This document shows, piece by piece, positions 55,958-64,000 of a stretch of DNA of 64,000 nucleotides. The position numbers were made by a program, and so were the translations under genes. Source of the stretch: Rhizobium sp. SEMIA4064 (lineage in GTDB: Bacteria > Pseudomonadota > Alphaproteobacteria > Rhizobiales > Rhizobiaceae); contig NZ_PYJN01000013.1 of NCBI RefSeq assembly GCF_003025035.1, positions 620,001 through 684,000 on the forward strand. The letters are read 5' to 3'. The notes under the pieces are model-generated. The model saw only the letters and a program-made list of their open reading frames with translations. It had not been told where the DNA came from and searched no databases. Every line of letters starts with the position of its first letter. The stretch's first letter is position 1.

Positions 55958-57085
55958 ATGTCAGGCATTTCATCCGCTCGCCGATTGGGCACGGCGTTCG
56001 CAATGCTCGCGAGCCTGAGCACCGCTGCTTCGGCGGAAAATGCCTTCCAGGAATTCAAGCAGCTCGACGGCAGCGTGAAGATGCCGAAGCTCAATGCCTT
56101 TGTCGCGCCAGGCGGCGAAAACTCGTCCGGTCAATCGCTGCACGATGTTTCGCTCGAGGCCAAGCTTGCCTCTGACAGCGGCCCGCAATTGCAGGGTCTC
56201 TCCTGGTATGTCTTCAGCCCCTTTGCCGGCGCCGACGGCAAGCTGCCGCTGGTCGCAAGCTCGAAAGGCGGCTCGGCATCCTTCCATCTCCTTCCCGGCG
56301 ATTATTTCGTCAACGTCTCCTTTGGCCGCGCCGGTGTCACCAAGAAGTTGACCGTGCCGGAAAGCGGCGTGCTGCAAAAGCAGATCATGGTGCTCGACGC
56401 CGGCGGTATGGTGCTGAACGCTGTCTCCGGCTCTGACGTGCGCATCCCGCCGGATGAGCTGAGTTTTTCGATCTATTCCAACGATGCGAAGGAAGACGGC
56501 GAGCGCGGTCTCGTCATGTCCAACGTCAAGCCGAACACGCTGGTTGGCCTCAGCGCCGGCACCTATCACATCGTCTCCGAATATGGTGCCGTCAACGCCG
56601 TCATCCGCGCCGATATCCAGGTGGAAGCCGGCAAGGTCACCGAAGCGACGATCCAGCACAAGGCGGCGAAGATTACTTTCAAACTGGTATCGGACAAGGG
56701 CGGCGAGGCGATTGCCGATACGGCTTGGTCGATCCTCACCTCTGCCGGCGATATCGTCGGCGAAAGCCTTAGTGCTTTCCCCACCATGGTGCTCGCGGAA
56801 GGCCAATATACGGCCATTGCCCGCAATAAGGACAAGATCTATCAGCGCGACTTCACCGTCGGAGCCGGCAAGAATACCGATGTCGAAGTGCTGATGAAGG
56901 AACAGCAGCCGCAGGACGCCAACGATCAGCAGCCTGCACAGCAGATCCCCATTCCGCCGGCACAGGTGCAGCAAAACCAGGCCCCGCAGACCCAGCCGGC
57001 CGCCTCAGGCCAGCAGCGCCCCTTGCCGACCTACGAGCAATTGGCGCCGTCGTCTGGCGGCGACGATGGCGAGAGTATGGACTGA
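55958..57085 (+). CDS. Exported protein of unknown function with a Gln/Pro-rich tail
   Basis: A 375-residue protein. The signal peptide (MSGISSARRLGTAFAMLASLSTAASA) is followed by several beta-rich repeats (SSKGGSASFHLLPGDYFVNVSFGRAG, VLAEGQYTAIARNKDKIYQRDFTV) that look like Ig- or carboxypeptidase-regulatory-like strands. The C-terminal 60 residues are low-complexity Gln/Pro/Ala. I do not recognise the family. The ATG at 55958 is chosen for the signal peptide; an in-frame ATG at 55883 lies further upstream. Confidence 0.75.
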   Translation: MSGISSARRLGTAFAMLASLSTAASAENAFQEFKQLDGSVKMPKLNAFVAPGGENSSGQSLHDVSLEAKLASDSGPQLQGLSWYVFSPFAGADGKLPLVASSKGGSASFHLLPGDYFVNVSFGRAGVTKKLTVPESGVLQKQIMVLDAGGMVLNAVSGSDVRIPPDELSFSIYSNDAKEDGERGLVMSNVKPNTLVGLSAGTYHIVSEYGAVNAVIRADIQVEAGKVTEATIQHKAAKITFKLVSDKGGEAIADTAWSILTSAGDIVGESLSAFPTMVLAEGQYTAIARNKDKIYQRDFTVGAGKNTDVEVLMKEQQPQDANDQQPAQQIPIPPAQVQQNQAPQTQPAASGQQRPLPTYEQLAPSSGGDDGESMD

Positions 57086-57123
57086 GGCCGAGACAGGCTG
57101 CGAATTTGGATCGGCGGCCTCCG

Positions 57124-57963
57124 TTATACGGCCCTTTTTCGCAGCGCTCGCTTAGGAGGCGCCATGGAAAACACCGCGCTGTAGAGCTTCGACAACAGAT
57201 CCTTGCGATCGTTGCCTTCGCTGAGCGCCTCCCACGTCATCAGCCTACCGACATGGGCGGTGATGGTGCTGCCGGAAAGACGGCGGAATTCGCGGATCAG
57301 CAGGGAAAGACGCAGCGTCAGCGACACACGGCTGGCGAGATGAAACAGCCGGCCGTTCTGCCCCTCGAAATAAACGGGAATGACGCTGGCGCGCGCCGCT
57401 TGAATGAGCTTCGCCGGGAAAATTTTCCACGGCAGGTCCTCGGCACGGCCGAAGCCCTTCTTCGCCGTTGCAACCCCGCCGGCCGGAAAAACGATGATCG
57501 TCGTGCCTTCCTTGAGCAGGCGAACCGCCTCGTGGCGCGTCTTCATGTTGATCGCCATCGCCTCCTTGGTTTCCTCGAAGGAAACCGGCAGCGAATAATC
57601 GGCCATCTCAGGCACTTTCAGCAATTCGTTATGGATCAGCACCTTGAAGGGTCTGCCGAGCTGCTCGGCAAGCGCCAGGATCGCGATGCCGTCGCCGATA
57701 CCGAAGGGGTGGTTGGCGACGATGACGATCGGCGCATCGGGAATTTCCTGTGGCGGCCATTCGCCCTTGGCAACCAGGCTCACATCGATGAGATCGAGCA
57801 TCTTGCCGAAGACGCGTTCGCTCTTGCCGACGATATCGCTGCGCCAGATGTCGTAAAGCCGGGCATAGCGATCGCGCCCCGACAGGCCTTCGATGGAGCG
57901 GATGAACCAGCGCTTAATGCGCGTATCCCGTTCATTGGCGTAGGATAATTCTTTGAAATCCAA
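57124..57963 (-). CDS. Glycerolipid acyltransferase, PlsC-like (putative hemolysin family)
   Basis: A 279-residue membrane-associated acyltransferase. The motif NHPFGIGDGIAILAL near residues 84-98 carries the catalytic His and Asp at the wider spacing typical of the COG3176-like branch. A further motif, FPAGGVATAKKGFG, is the acyl-binding block. It could make lysophospholipids or acylated ornithine lipids. ThrS is upstream on the same strand with a hairpin between. Confidence 0.85.
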   Translation of the reverse strand: MDFKELSYANERDTRIKRWFIRSIEGLSGRDRYARLYDIWRSDIVGKSERVFGKMLDLIDVSLVAKGEWPPQEIPDAPIVIVANHPFGIGDGIAILALAEQLGRPFKVLIHNELLKVPEMADYSLPVSFEETKEAMAINMKTRHEAVRLLKEGTTIIVFPAGGVATAKKGFGRAEDLPWKIFPAKLIQAARASVIPVYFEGQNGRLFHLASRVSLTLRLSLLIREFRRLSGSTITAHVGRLMTWEALSEGNDRKDLLSKLYSAVFSMAPPKRALRKRAV

Positions 57964-57998
57964 ATCCGCGACGGGCTGCCCCGCTCCTTAAATTCTAC

Positions 57999-58030
57999 AG
58001 GGCTGCATGTCCGGCAGGGCGCGCAGCCCT
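57999..58030 (-). terminator. Possible weak terminator downstream of thrS
   Basis: Arms AGGGCTGC (57999-58006) and GCAGCCCT (58023-58030), 8 bp, with a 16-base loop. On the minus strand the following sequence is only mildly T-rich (AATTTAAGG), so this is a weak candidate and may act as an attenuator before the acyltransferase. Confidence 0.4.
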
Positions 58031-58108
58031 CTGAATCATTGTCTATATTAAAGTTTCATGTCAGTTGTCTGACGGCTCTGTGAAGATGCCGCCAGACGAC
58101 ATTTGATA

Positions 58109-60097
58109 TCAAGCGGCTTTGGACCGCTTGGCTTCACGCTTGCGCAGGATATCCGGCGGCGTGGCTTCGAGTGAAAGCGAAGCGATGGCCTCGTCGAGCG
58201 ATATTGCCGTCTGCGCCTGGCTGCCGAGGCGGCGGATGTTGACCGAGCGCTCCTCGGCTTCCTTCTTGCCGCAGACGATAATGACCGGGACCTTGGTCAC
58301 CGAATGCTCGCGGATCTTGTAGTTGATCTTCTCATTGCGGAAATCGGTCTCGACATCGAGCCCGGCTTCGCGCAGCGCTTCCGCAACCTCGTTGCCATAT
58401 TCGTCGGCTTCCGAGGTGATGGTTGCCACCACCACCTGCAGCGGCGACACCCAGAGGGGCATATGGCCGGCGAAATTCTCGATCAAGATACCGAGGAAGC
58501 GTTCCATCGAGCCGCAGATGGCGCGATGGATCATCACCGGCTGCGTCTTTTCGGAATGCTGGTCGATATAGAACGCGCCGAAGCGTTCCGGCAGGTTGAA
58601 GTCGACCTGGGTCGTGCCGCACTGCCATTCACGGCCGATGGCGTCCTTGAGCGTATATTCGAACTTCGGCCCGTAGAACGCGCCCTCGCCCGGCAGAATG
58701 CCGGTTTTGATGCGTCCTTCGGACTGAGCCTCGATGGTCTTCAGCACGTCCATCATCACGCTTTCGGCACGGTCCCAGAGGTCGTCGGAACCGACGCGCT
58801 TGTCCGGGCGTGTCGAGAGCTTCACGACGATCTCCTTGAAGCCGAAGTCCTCATAGACCGAAAGGATCAAATCGTTGATCTTCAGGCATTCGGCGGCCAT
58901 CTGCTCGTCGGTGCAGAAGATATGCGCGTCGTCCTGCGTGAAGCCGCGCACGCGCATCAGCCCGTGCAACGCACCCGAAGGCTCGTAGCGATGCACTGCG
59001 CCGAATTCCGCAAGCCGGATCGGCAGTTCGCGGTAGGACTTCAAGCCATGCTTGAAGATCTGGATGTGGCCGGGGCAGTTCATCGGCTTCAGCGCGAAGA
59101 CGCGATCGTCATCGGTCTCGTCGCCGGCGACGGTGACCTTGAACATGTTGTCGCGATACCAGCCCCAGTGACCGGAGGTTTCCCAAAGCGACTTGTCGAG
59201 CACCTGCGGCGCGTTGACTTCCTGATAGTCGCCCTGCAATCGCCGGCGCATATAGGACACCAGCGTCTGGAACATCCGCCAGCCCTTGCCGTGCCAGAAG
59301 ACGACGCCGGGGCCTTCTTCCTGGAAGTGGAACAGGTCCATTTCGCGGCCGAGACGGCGGTGATCGCGTTTTTCGGCTTCGGCGAGGATGTGCAGGTAGT
59401 TGTCGAGATCGGCCTGTTCGGAGAATGCCGTGCCATAGATGCGGGTCAGCATCGGATTGTTGCTGTCACCGCGCCAATAGGCGCCCGCCACCTTCATCAG
59501 CTTGAAAGCCGAACCGATCTGGCCGGTGGAAGCCATGTGCGGCCCACGGCAAAGGTCGAACCAATCGCCCTGATAATAGATCTTCAGGTCCTGCCCTTCC
59601 GGAATGGCATCGACGAGCTCGACCTTGTAGCGCTCACCCTTGGCGGCAAAGACTTCCTTTGCCTTCTCGCGCGACCAGATCTGCTTTGTGAACGACGCAT
59701 TGCGCTGGATGATCTCGCGCATCTTCTTTTCGATGACCGGCAGGTCGTCGGGCGTGAAGGGTTCGTTCTTGGCAAAGTCGTAGTAGAAGCCGTTTTCGAT
59801 GACCGGGCCGATCGTCACCTGCGTGCCGGGCCACAGTTCCTGCACCGCTTCTGCCATGACGTGCGCCGCGTCATGCCGGATCAGTTCCAGCGCGCGGTCG
59901 TCATTGCGGGTGATGATCTCGATCTTGCCTTCGGTCACCGGATCGGAAAGGTCGCGCACGGTGCCGTCGATCGCAACGGCGACGGCCTTCTTGGCAAGCG
60001 ACTTGGAAATGGATTCGGCGACATCTCTGCCGGTTGCGCCAGCATCGTAGCTGCGCACGGAACCATCGGGAAATGTCAGGGAAACGGATTGGGACAT
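58109..60097 (-). CDS. thrS: Threonyl-tRNA synthetase
   Basis: Charges tRNA-Thr; about 662 residues. The TGS domain opens at [20 protein letters not shown], the editing domain has [12 protein letters not shown], and the class II catalytic core reads [13 protein letters not shown] and [30 protein letters not shown]. The C-terminal anticodon domain is present. The ATG at 60097 gives the normal TGS start. No T-box leader was recognised. Confidence 0.97.
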   Translation of the reverse strand: MSQSVSLTFPDGSVRSYDAGATGRDVAESISKSLAKKAVAVAIDGTVRDLSDPVTEGKIEIITRNDDRALELIRHDAAHVMAEAVQELWPGTQVTIGPVIENGFYYDFAKNEPFTPDDLPVIEKKMREIIQRNASFTKQIWSREKAKEVFAAKGERYKVELVDAIPEGQDLKIYYQGDWFDLCRGPHMASTGQIGSAFKLMKVAGAYWRGDSNNPMLTRIYGTAFSEQADLDNYLHILAEAEKRDHRRLGREMDLFHFQEEGPGVVFWHGKGWRMFQTLVSYMRRRLQGDYQEVNAPQVLDKSLWETSGHWGWYRDNMFKVTVAGDETDDDRVFALKPMNCPGHIQIFKHGLKSYRELPIRLAEFGAVHRYEPSGALHGLMRVRGFTQDDAHIFCTDEQMAAECLKINDLILSVYEDFGFKEIVVKLSTRPDKRVGSDDLWDRAESVMMDVLKTIEAQSEGRIKTGILPGEGAFYGPKFEYTLKDAIGREWQCGTTQVDFNLPERFGAFYIDQHSEKTQPVMIHRAICGSMERFLGILIENFAGHMPLWVSPLQVVVATITSEADEYGNEVAEALREAGLDVETDFRNEKINYKIREHSVTKVPVIIVCGKKEAEERSVNIRRLGSQAQTAISLDEAIASLSLEATPPDILRKREAKRSKAA

Positions 60098-60222
60098 CGA
60101 AATTCTCCTTGTCCAGTCCCGCCAACGAATGCGGGTGGTTTTGAAAGATGCGGTCAATCGATCTTGATTGAACGCGGTCGCCTGATAGCGATATTCGGCG
60201 ATTTAGTAAAGGAGAAGCGGCT

Positions 60223-60753
60223 TTACTCGCCGATCATCTCGACCAATCCGCGCACCGTGTTCCAGTTTCGCAACGTGCCGACGCCAAGGCGTTTGGTGGT
60301 CAGCGCCGAGAGGAGACGGGTCTCGCTCGCCTTGCCGCCGAAATCGATCCATAGGTCGCCATCAACCACCGCCAGGCGTTCCGGGTCGTTCCTGTGTTTG
60401 CCGAGGGCTGCTATCACCGACGGCTCCAGCGGTTTTCGCATGACGCGGACGACGACCTCACTACCCTTGCCGTCGCTGAACGGATTGCCGGCGGCAAGCC
60501 TGCGCCAAGTCTCGGCATCGCGAGCAATGATATCGACAGCCTTGCCAAAACTCTTCGCGAAGCCTGCTTCGAGCCGTGCCTCGATCTCCGCAATTGGTTG
60601 CGCGTCAGCCTCGAAAACGAGATTGCCGGTCGCGACCAGCGTCTTGACGTCTGAAAATCCAATGCTCTCCGCCATGGCCCGCAAATCGCTCATGACGACG
60701 CGCCGACCGCCGCCAAGGACGATACTGTGCAGAAGCGCGATGTAGACCGCCAT
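60223..60753 (-). CDS. DUF1697 domain protein
   Basis: A 176-residue protein of the DUF1697 family, starting MAVYIALLHSIVLGGGRRVVM, with SIGFSDVKTLVATGNLVFEA as a typical continuation. No function is known to me. It lies between yidD and thrS; the yidD stop is 4 bases upstream of its start, so the two may be coupled. Confidence 0.85.
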   Translation of the reverse strand: MAVYIALLHSIVLGGGRRVVMSDLRAMAESIGFSDVKTLVATGNLVFEADAQPIAEIEARLEAGFAKSFGKAVDIIARDAETWRRLAAGNPFSDGKGSEVVVRVMRKPLEPSVIAALGKHRNDPERLAVVDGDLWIDFGGKASETRLLSALTTKRLGVGTLRNWNTVRGLVEMIGE

Positions 60754-60757
60754 GCCG

Positions 60758-61186
60758 TCAGGCGGCCTTTTGGCCAAGGCGGAAATAGCGCCACGGGGTC
60801 CACCAATGATAGCGGTTTTCCAGCGTTTCCGGCACGGGATCGAGCCCGCTTGTGCCTCCGGGACCGCAGCGCGCCACGCGGAACAGCGTCATCCAGCCGC
60901 CGGCCCACAGGCCATGCCGGGCAATCGATTCATAACCGTATTCCGAGCAGGTCGGGATATGGCGGCAGGAATTGCCAATGAAGCCGGAAAGCGTCAGTTG
61001 ATAGAAACGGATGAGACCCATGCCAAGGAGCCGATCGGGTGTCTTGCGGAAGGGGCCGGAATAATTGCGGGATTGGCGTGGCTTGCTATTGCCGTGGGGC
61101 GGTGCTTTGTCGCGCCTTATCCTTTTGGAGCCCGCGGCCGCTCCTCCCTCATCTTCCTCATCTTGCATGGAGCAGAGATGGCACAT
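60758..61186 (-). CDS. yidD: Membrane protein insertion efficiency factor YidD
   Basis: Small membrane-associated factor that helps YidC insertion in E. coli. The frame has 142 residues; the conserved part is YQLTLSGFIGNSCRHIPTCSEYGYESIARHG with the Cys-rich CxxxPTCSEY motif. The N-terminal 45 residues are charged and variable. A second in-frame Met at 61168 could be the real start. Neighbours are the NifU-like gene and thrS. Confidence 0.92.
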   Translation of the reverse strand: MCHLCSMQDEEDEGGAAAGSKRIRRDKAPPHGNSKPRQSRNYSGPFRKTPDRLLGMGLIRFYQLTLSGFIGNSCRHIPTCSEYGYESIARHGLWAGGWMTLFRVARCGPGGTSGLDPVPETLENRYHWWTPWRYFRLGQKAA

Positions 61187-61201
61187 CGCCGGCAGCCTTG
61201 A

Positions 61202-61663
61202 TCAAACGGCTTCGCTCGCTATGGCCCTGGCGGGTTCGCGCGCCGCCTCGATCTGACCGACCGCATCCACCACGGCATCGAATGTCAGCATCGTCGACGC
61301 ATGCCGGGCCTTGTAGTCCCTGACCGGTCGCAGATAGCGCATGTCTTCGAAGCGCCCTGTCGGCCCCTCGCCGTCCGCCTTCAGCATCGCCAGCATGTCT
61401 TCGCGCGCCTGGCGCAACTCGCTGGCGGTGGCGCCGACGACATGGCGGGCCATGATCGAGGAAGAGGCCTGTCCGAGTGCGCAGGCCTTGACGTCGTGGG
61501 CAAAATCGGTCACGACGTCGCCGTCCATTTTCAGCCAGATTTTGACGCGAGAGCCGCATAGTCTGGAATGGGCCTGAGCGCTTGCATCGGCGTCGGAAAG
61601 GCTGCCGATGCGTTCGATATTGCCGGCAAATTCCAGAATCTTGCTGTTGTAGATGTCGTCCAT
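61202..61663 (-). CDS. NifU/IscU N-terminal-like iron-sulfur scaffold protein
   Basis: A 153-residue protein with the NifU-N/IscU fold. The first metal Cys is in LCGSRV (residue 36) and the second in DVKACALGQASSS (near 62). Where IscU has HC near residue 105 the sequence is RHAS, so the third Cys is Ala, and the Asp after the first Cys is Ser. It may bind a cluster differently or be an accessory factor. It begins the run with yidD and thrS and is divergent from folE. Confidence 0.85.
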   Translation of the reverse strand: MDDIYNSKILEFAGNIERIGSLSDADASAQAHSRLCGSRVKIWLKMDGDVVTDFAHDVKACALGQASSSIMARHVVGATASELRQAREDMLAMLKADGEGPTGRFEDMRYLRPVRDYKARHASTMLTFDAVVDAVGQIEAAREPARAIASEAV

Positions 61664-61749
61664 TATCGCTTTGCTCCGACGCGCCCGTTCTTTGTTTCAT
61701 AACAAAAAACACAGCGTGTCTCGTTAGGACACTTTCACAGGGACAATGC

Positions 61750-61764
61750 CATACTATATGTATG
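61750..61764. promoter_or_regulatory. Palindrome between the NifU-like gene and folE
   Basis: CATACTATATGTATG, arms CATAC and GTATG around TATAT, about 90 bases upstream of the NifU-like start. The size would suit a regulator of the Fe-S gene, but no recognised box is seen. Confidence 0.35.
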
Positions 61765-61955
61765 TCGTTCGAAGACCATCAAAATGCAATGGTCTTCTGT
61801 AAGTTTGATGGGAAACCGTGCAGGACGGCAGGCTTGTCCGCCAGCCAGAACGCCCCGGAGCCCGCCAAAGGTGCATAATTCTCCAGGTTCGGGAGGATAC
61901 CAGTGGCGAGTCCGACAAAATAAGATCCGCGATGCGGATCAGGAGACCACAGGTA

Positions 61956-62579
61956 ATGGACGCCATTGTAAAGAACTTTCCGCAAGCAGTTGAATCCAAT
62001 CCGGTATTGGACCGTCCGTCCCAAAAGGAAGCCGAGGACGCAGTCCGCGTTCTGCTTCGCTGGGCAGGTGACGATCCGCAGCGCGAAGGGCTGCTCGATA
62101 CGCCGACCCGTGTCGCCAAGGCGTATCGCGAACTCTTCTCCGGCTACGATTTGAACCCCGAGGACGTGCTCGGCCGCACCTTCGAGGAGGTTTCCGGCTA
62201 TGATGACATGGTTCTCGTGCGCGACATTCCGTTTTTCTCTCATTGCGAACACCACGTCGTGCCGATCATCGGCAAGGCGCATGTCGCCTACCTGCCGAAC
62301 GGCCGCGTCCTTGGTCTGTCCAAGATCGCCCGCGTCGTTGAAATTTTCGGCCGCCGCCTGCAGACGCAGGAGGCCATGACCGCCCAGATCGCAAACGCAA
62401 TCGACGACTCCCTGCGTCCGCGCGGCGTCGCCGTCATGCTCGATGCGGAGCATATGTGCATGGCGATGCGTGGCGTGCAGAAGCACGGCTCGTCGACGTT
62501 GACGACGACCTTCACCGGTGCCTTCAAGGCCGATCCGGCCGAGCAGGTCCGCTTCATGACGATGGTCCGGAGCCGCTGA
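61956..62579 (+). CDS. folE: GTP cyclohydrolase I
   Basis: First step of the folate pathway: GTP to 7,8-dihydroneopterin triphosphate. The protein has 207 residues. The zinc and catalytic site reads [22 protein letters not shown] near residues 90-111, [20 protein letters not shown] follows, and the C-terminus has [18 protein letters not shown]. The ATG at 61956 is [10 protein letters not shown]. It leads into hisI. Confidence 0.97.
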   Translation: MDAIVKNFPQAVESNPVLDRPSQKEAEDAVRVLLRWAGDDPQREGLLDTPTRVAKAYRELFSGYDLNPEDVLGRTFEEVSGYDDMVLVRDIPFFSHCEHHVVPIIGKAHVAYLPNGRVLGLSKIARVVEIFGRRLQTQEAMTAQIANAIDDSLRPRGVAVMLDAEHMCMAMRGVQKHGSSTLTTTFTGAFKADPAEQVRFMTMVRSR

Positions 62580-62604
62580 TTAGGCTTCAAAGAAAGAGCC
62601 GGAA

Positions 62605-63054
62605 ATGAACTTGGTATTCAACGAGCCTTCCGCAGACAAATCCGAACTTGAGGATGCAGGCGATTTCACCCCCCGTTTCGATGATCGCGGCCTGATCACC
62701 GCGATCGTCACCGATGCCCATGACGGTGAACTGCTAATGGTCGCGCATATGAATGCCGAGGCATTGGCACTGACCATAAAGACAAAAACGGCGCACTACT
62801 TCAGCCGTTCGCGCGGAAAAATCTGGAAAAAGGGTGAAACTTCCGGAAATCTGCAGACGGTGAAGGAGATGCGTACCGATTGTGATCAGGATGCTATCTG
62901 GCTGAAAGTTGAGGTCGCCGGTCACGATGCAACGTGCCATACTGGACGGCGTTCCTGCTTCTATCGCACTGTCGAGCTGGAGGATGGAAAGCCGGTGCTG
63001 AACGTCGTCGACGATCACCTGCATTTCGATCCCGGCGAGGTCTATGGGCAGTAA
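62605..63054 (+). CDS. hisI: Phosphoribosyl-AMP cyclohydrolase
   Basis: Third step of histidine synthesis. The protein has 149 residues, the monofunctional form without HisE. It contains [45 protein letters not shown] and the Cys site [12 protein letters not shown] and [11 protein letters not shown]. It lies 25 bases downstream of folE, and the folE-hisI order is common in this group. Confidence 0.97.
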   Translation: MNLVFNEPSADKSELEDAGDFTPRFDDRGLITAIVTDAHDGELLMVAHMNAEALALTIKTKTAHYFSRSRGKIWKKGETSGNLQTVKEMRTDCDQDAIWLKVEVAGHDATCHTGRRSCFYRTVELEDGKPVLNVVDDHLHFDPGEVYGQ

Positions 63055-63155
63055 GCACCGCCCGCCGGCTAATAAGCAACAGCCAAATATACGATTTGGA
63101 AACAAAAAAGGGACAGTATTTTAGCAAGAGGCAGGTTTATGCCTCGGAGGATTCC

Positions 63156-64000
63156 ATGTTGAACTGGGGGTTGATTCGTCAGAGCGCCGGGCAGGTTCCT
63201 GCCGGTACAGGTCCGACCACCTCACAGAACATACCTGCACCGCCCGCTGTCCCCGCTCCCCCAAAAAAAGTGAAGATCGCGCTGGCGCTCGGCGGTGGCG
63301 CTGCTCGTGGCTGGGCGCATATCGGCGTGCTGCGCGCCCTGACAGAGGCTGGAATCGAAGTCGGCATGATCGCCGGCACCTCCATCGGAGCTCTGGTCGG
63401 CGGCTGTTATCTCGCTGGCAAACTTGACGAGCTGGAGGCTTTTGCCCGCTCGCTGACCATGCGTCGCATCGCCAGCCTTCTCGATCTCACTATTGGCGGC
63501 AGCGGTCTTTTCGGCGGCATGCGGCTCACCAAGCGCATGCAGGAACACCTTGAAGGCTTCACCATCGAGGATCTGGACCGCCCCTTCGTCGCGGTCGCTT
63601 CTGAACTGAATACCGGCCACGAGGTCTGGATCACCAATGGCTCACTGATCACGGCGCTGCGGGCATCCTATGCCCTGCCCGGCATTTTCGAGCCGGTGCG
63701 CACCAATAGCCGCACGCTGGTCGACGGCGCGCTGGTCAATCCGGTGCCTGTTTCCGTCTGCCGTGCCTACGAACAGCCACTCGTGGTCGCCGTCAACCTG
63801 CATTACGACCTTTTCGGTCGTTCGGCCGTCGTCAAGCACAATGCCGGTCCATTGAATGGCGAGCAGCAGCGTCGTGATGAAGCGCCCTATACAAAGCTCG
63901 GCATGACCGGTGTCATGGTACAGGCTTTCAACATCATCCAGGATCGGATTTCCCGCGCACGTCTCGCCGGCGATCCGCCAGACCTGGCGCTGCACCCGCG
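63156..64000 (+). CDS. Patatin-like phospholipase, N-terminal part (runs off the window)
   Basis: At least 281 residues are visible. The oxyanion region reads LALGGGAARGWAHIGVLRAL (near residues 43-62), the nucleophile elbow GTSIGAL near residue 74 contains the catalytic Ser, and DGALVNPVP near 190 supplies the Asp. Proteins like this (RssA type) hydrolyse acyl chains; the substrate is not clear. CGGAGG precedes ATG 63156. It follows hisI by about 100 bases. Confidence 0.93.
   Translation, partial: MLNWGLIRQSAGQVPAGTGPTTSQNIPAPPAVPAPPKKVKIALALGGGAARGWAHIGVLRALTEAGIEVGMIAGTSIGALVGGCYLAGKLDELEAFARSLTMRRIASLLDLTIGGSGLFGGMRLTKRMQEHLEGFTIEDLDRPFVAVASELNTGHEVWITNGSLITALRASYALPGIFEPVRTNSRTLVDGALVNPVPVSVCRAYEQPLVVAVNLHYDLFGRSAVVKHNAGPLNGEQQRRDEAPYTKLGMTGVMVQAFNIIQDRISRARLAGDPPDLALHP

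Noticed and set aside
58304..60745. An 813-residue plus-strand frame opposite thrS
   Set aside because: Antisense shadow of a clear threonyl-tRNA synthetase; no family features of its own.

Overview
The window looks like a chromosomal segment of an alphaproteobacterium of the order Hyphomicrobiales, most likely Rhizobium or a close relative. That is inference from three things: high GC, strongly rhizobial-looking proteins (FolE-HisI-patatin, TrpD-TrpC-MoaC-MoeA, SecG-TpiA-PyrG, an RlpA-DacC-Tmk-HolB run) and two-domain cyclases of the kind rhizobia carry in numbers. No rRNA, CRISPR array, insertion sequence or prophage was seen. Coding density is high and most genes are housekeeping genes.

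Layout. 0-6 kb: the N-terminal part of MetG, a sulfite/permease-type exporter on the opposite strand, then a minus-strand run HolB-Tmk-DacC-RlpA. 6-10 kb: an ECF41/SigJ-type sigma factor with a flavodoxin-like oxidoreductase and a plausible ECF41 promoter, tRNA-Ser(UGA), two small genes and a 3-methyladenine glycosylase. 10-13.4 kb: a MarR-EmrA-EmrB drug-efflux operon whose genes overlap by a few bases. 13.5-25 kb: the accessory part. It holds a family 2 glycosyltransferase, a LuxR-type regulator, a 1-kb AT-rich intergenic region with strong palindromes, two unusual acidic repeat proteins, a type I secretion ABC exporter with a long N-terminal extension, its HlyD partner and a small HEPN-like protein. 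25-31 kb: PpiD, TrpD, TrpC, MoaC, MoeA, then a shared terminator and 6-phosphogluconate dehydrogenase. 32-37 kb: a TehA-type transporter, a VOC protein, and two divergent citrate-synthase paralogues, one fused to a DNA-binding domain, followed by a LysR regulator. 37-43 kb: two class III cyclases tail to tail, a FecR-domain protein and a nickel/cobalt permease. 43-48 kb: a ParDE toxin-antitoxin pair, PyrG, SecG, TpiA and an alpha/beta hydrolase. 48-64 kb: topoisomerase IV subunit B, a phytase-like esterase, an AI-2E permease, a GNAT enzyme, a DUF2336 protein, nitroreductase plus flavin reductase, an acyltransferase, ThrS, DUF1697, YidD, a NifU-like protein, FolE, HisI and the start of a patatin phospholipase.

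The most interesting system is at 15.7-24.9 kb. The type I exporter pair follows two presumably exported proteins that lack the classical glycine-rich RTX nonapeptides. They share a recurring motif of the form Q-x-x-x-(hydrophobic or Tyr)-x-D-x-D, present five times in the large protein (residues 137, 316, 392, 450, 545) and once in the small one (residue 210). A 13-bp perfect hairpin with a GGA-containing loop separates the two substrate genes. Two perfect inverted repeats lie between the LuxR regulator and the substrate genes, and a third lies upstream of the neighbouring glycosyltransferase. I do not recognise these substrates as a characterised family.

All product names rest on reading the translated sequence and remembered family motifs; no database search was possible.
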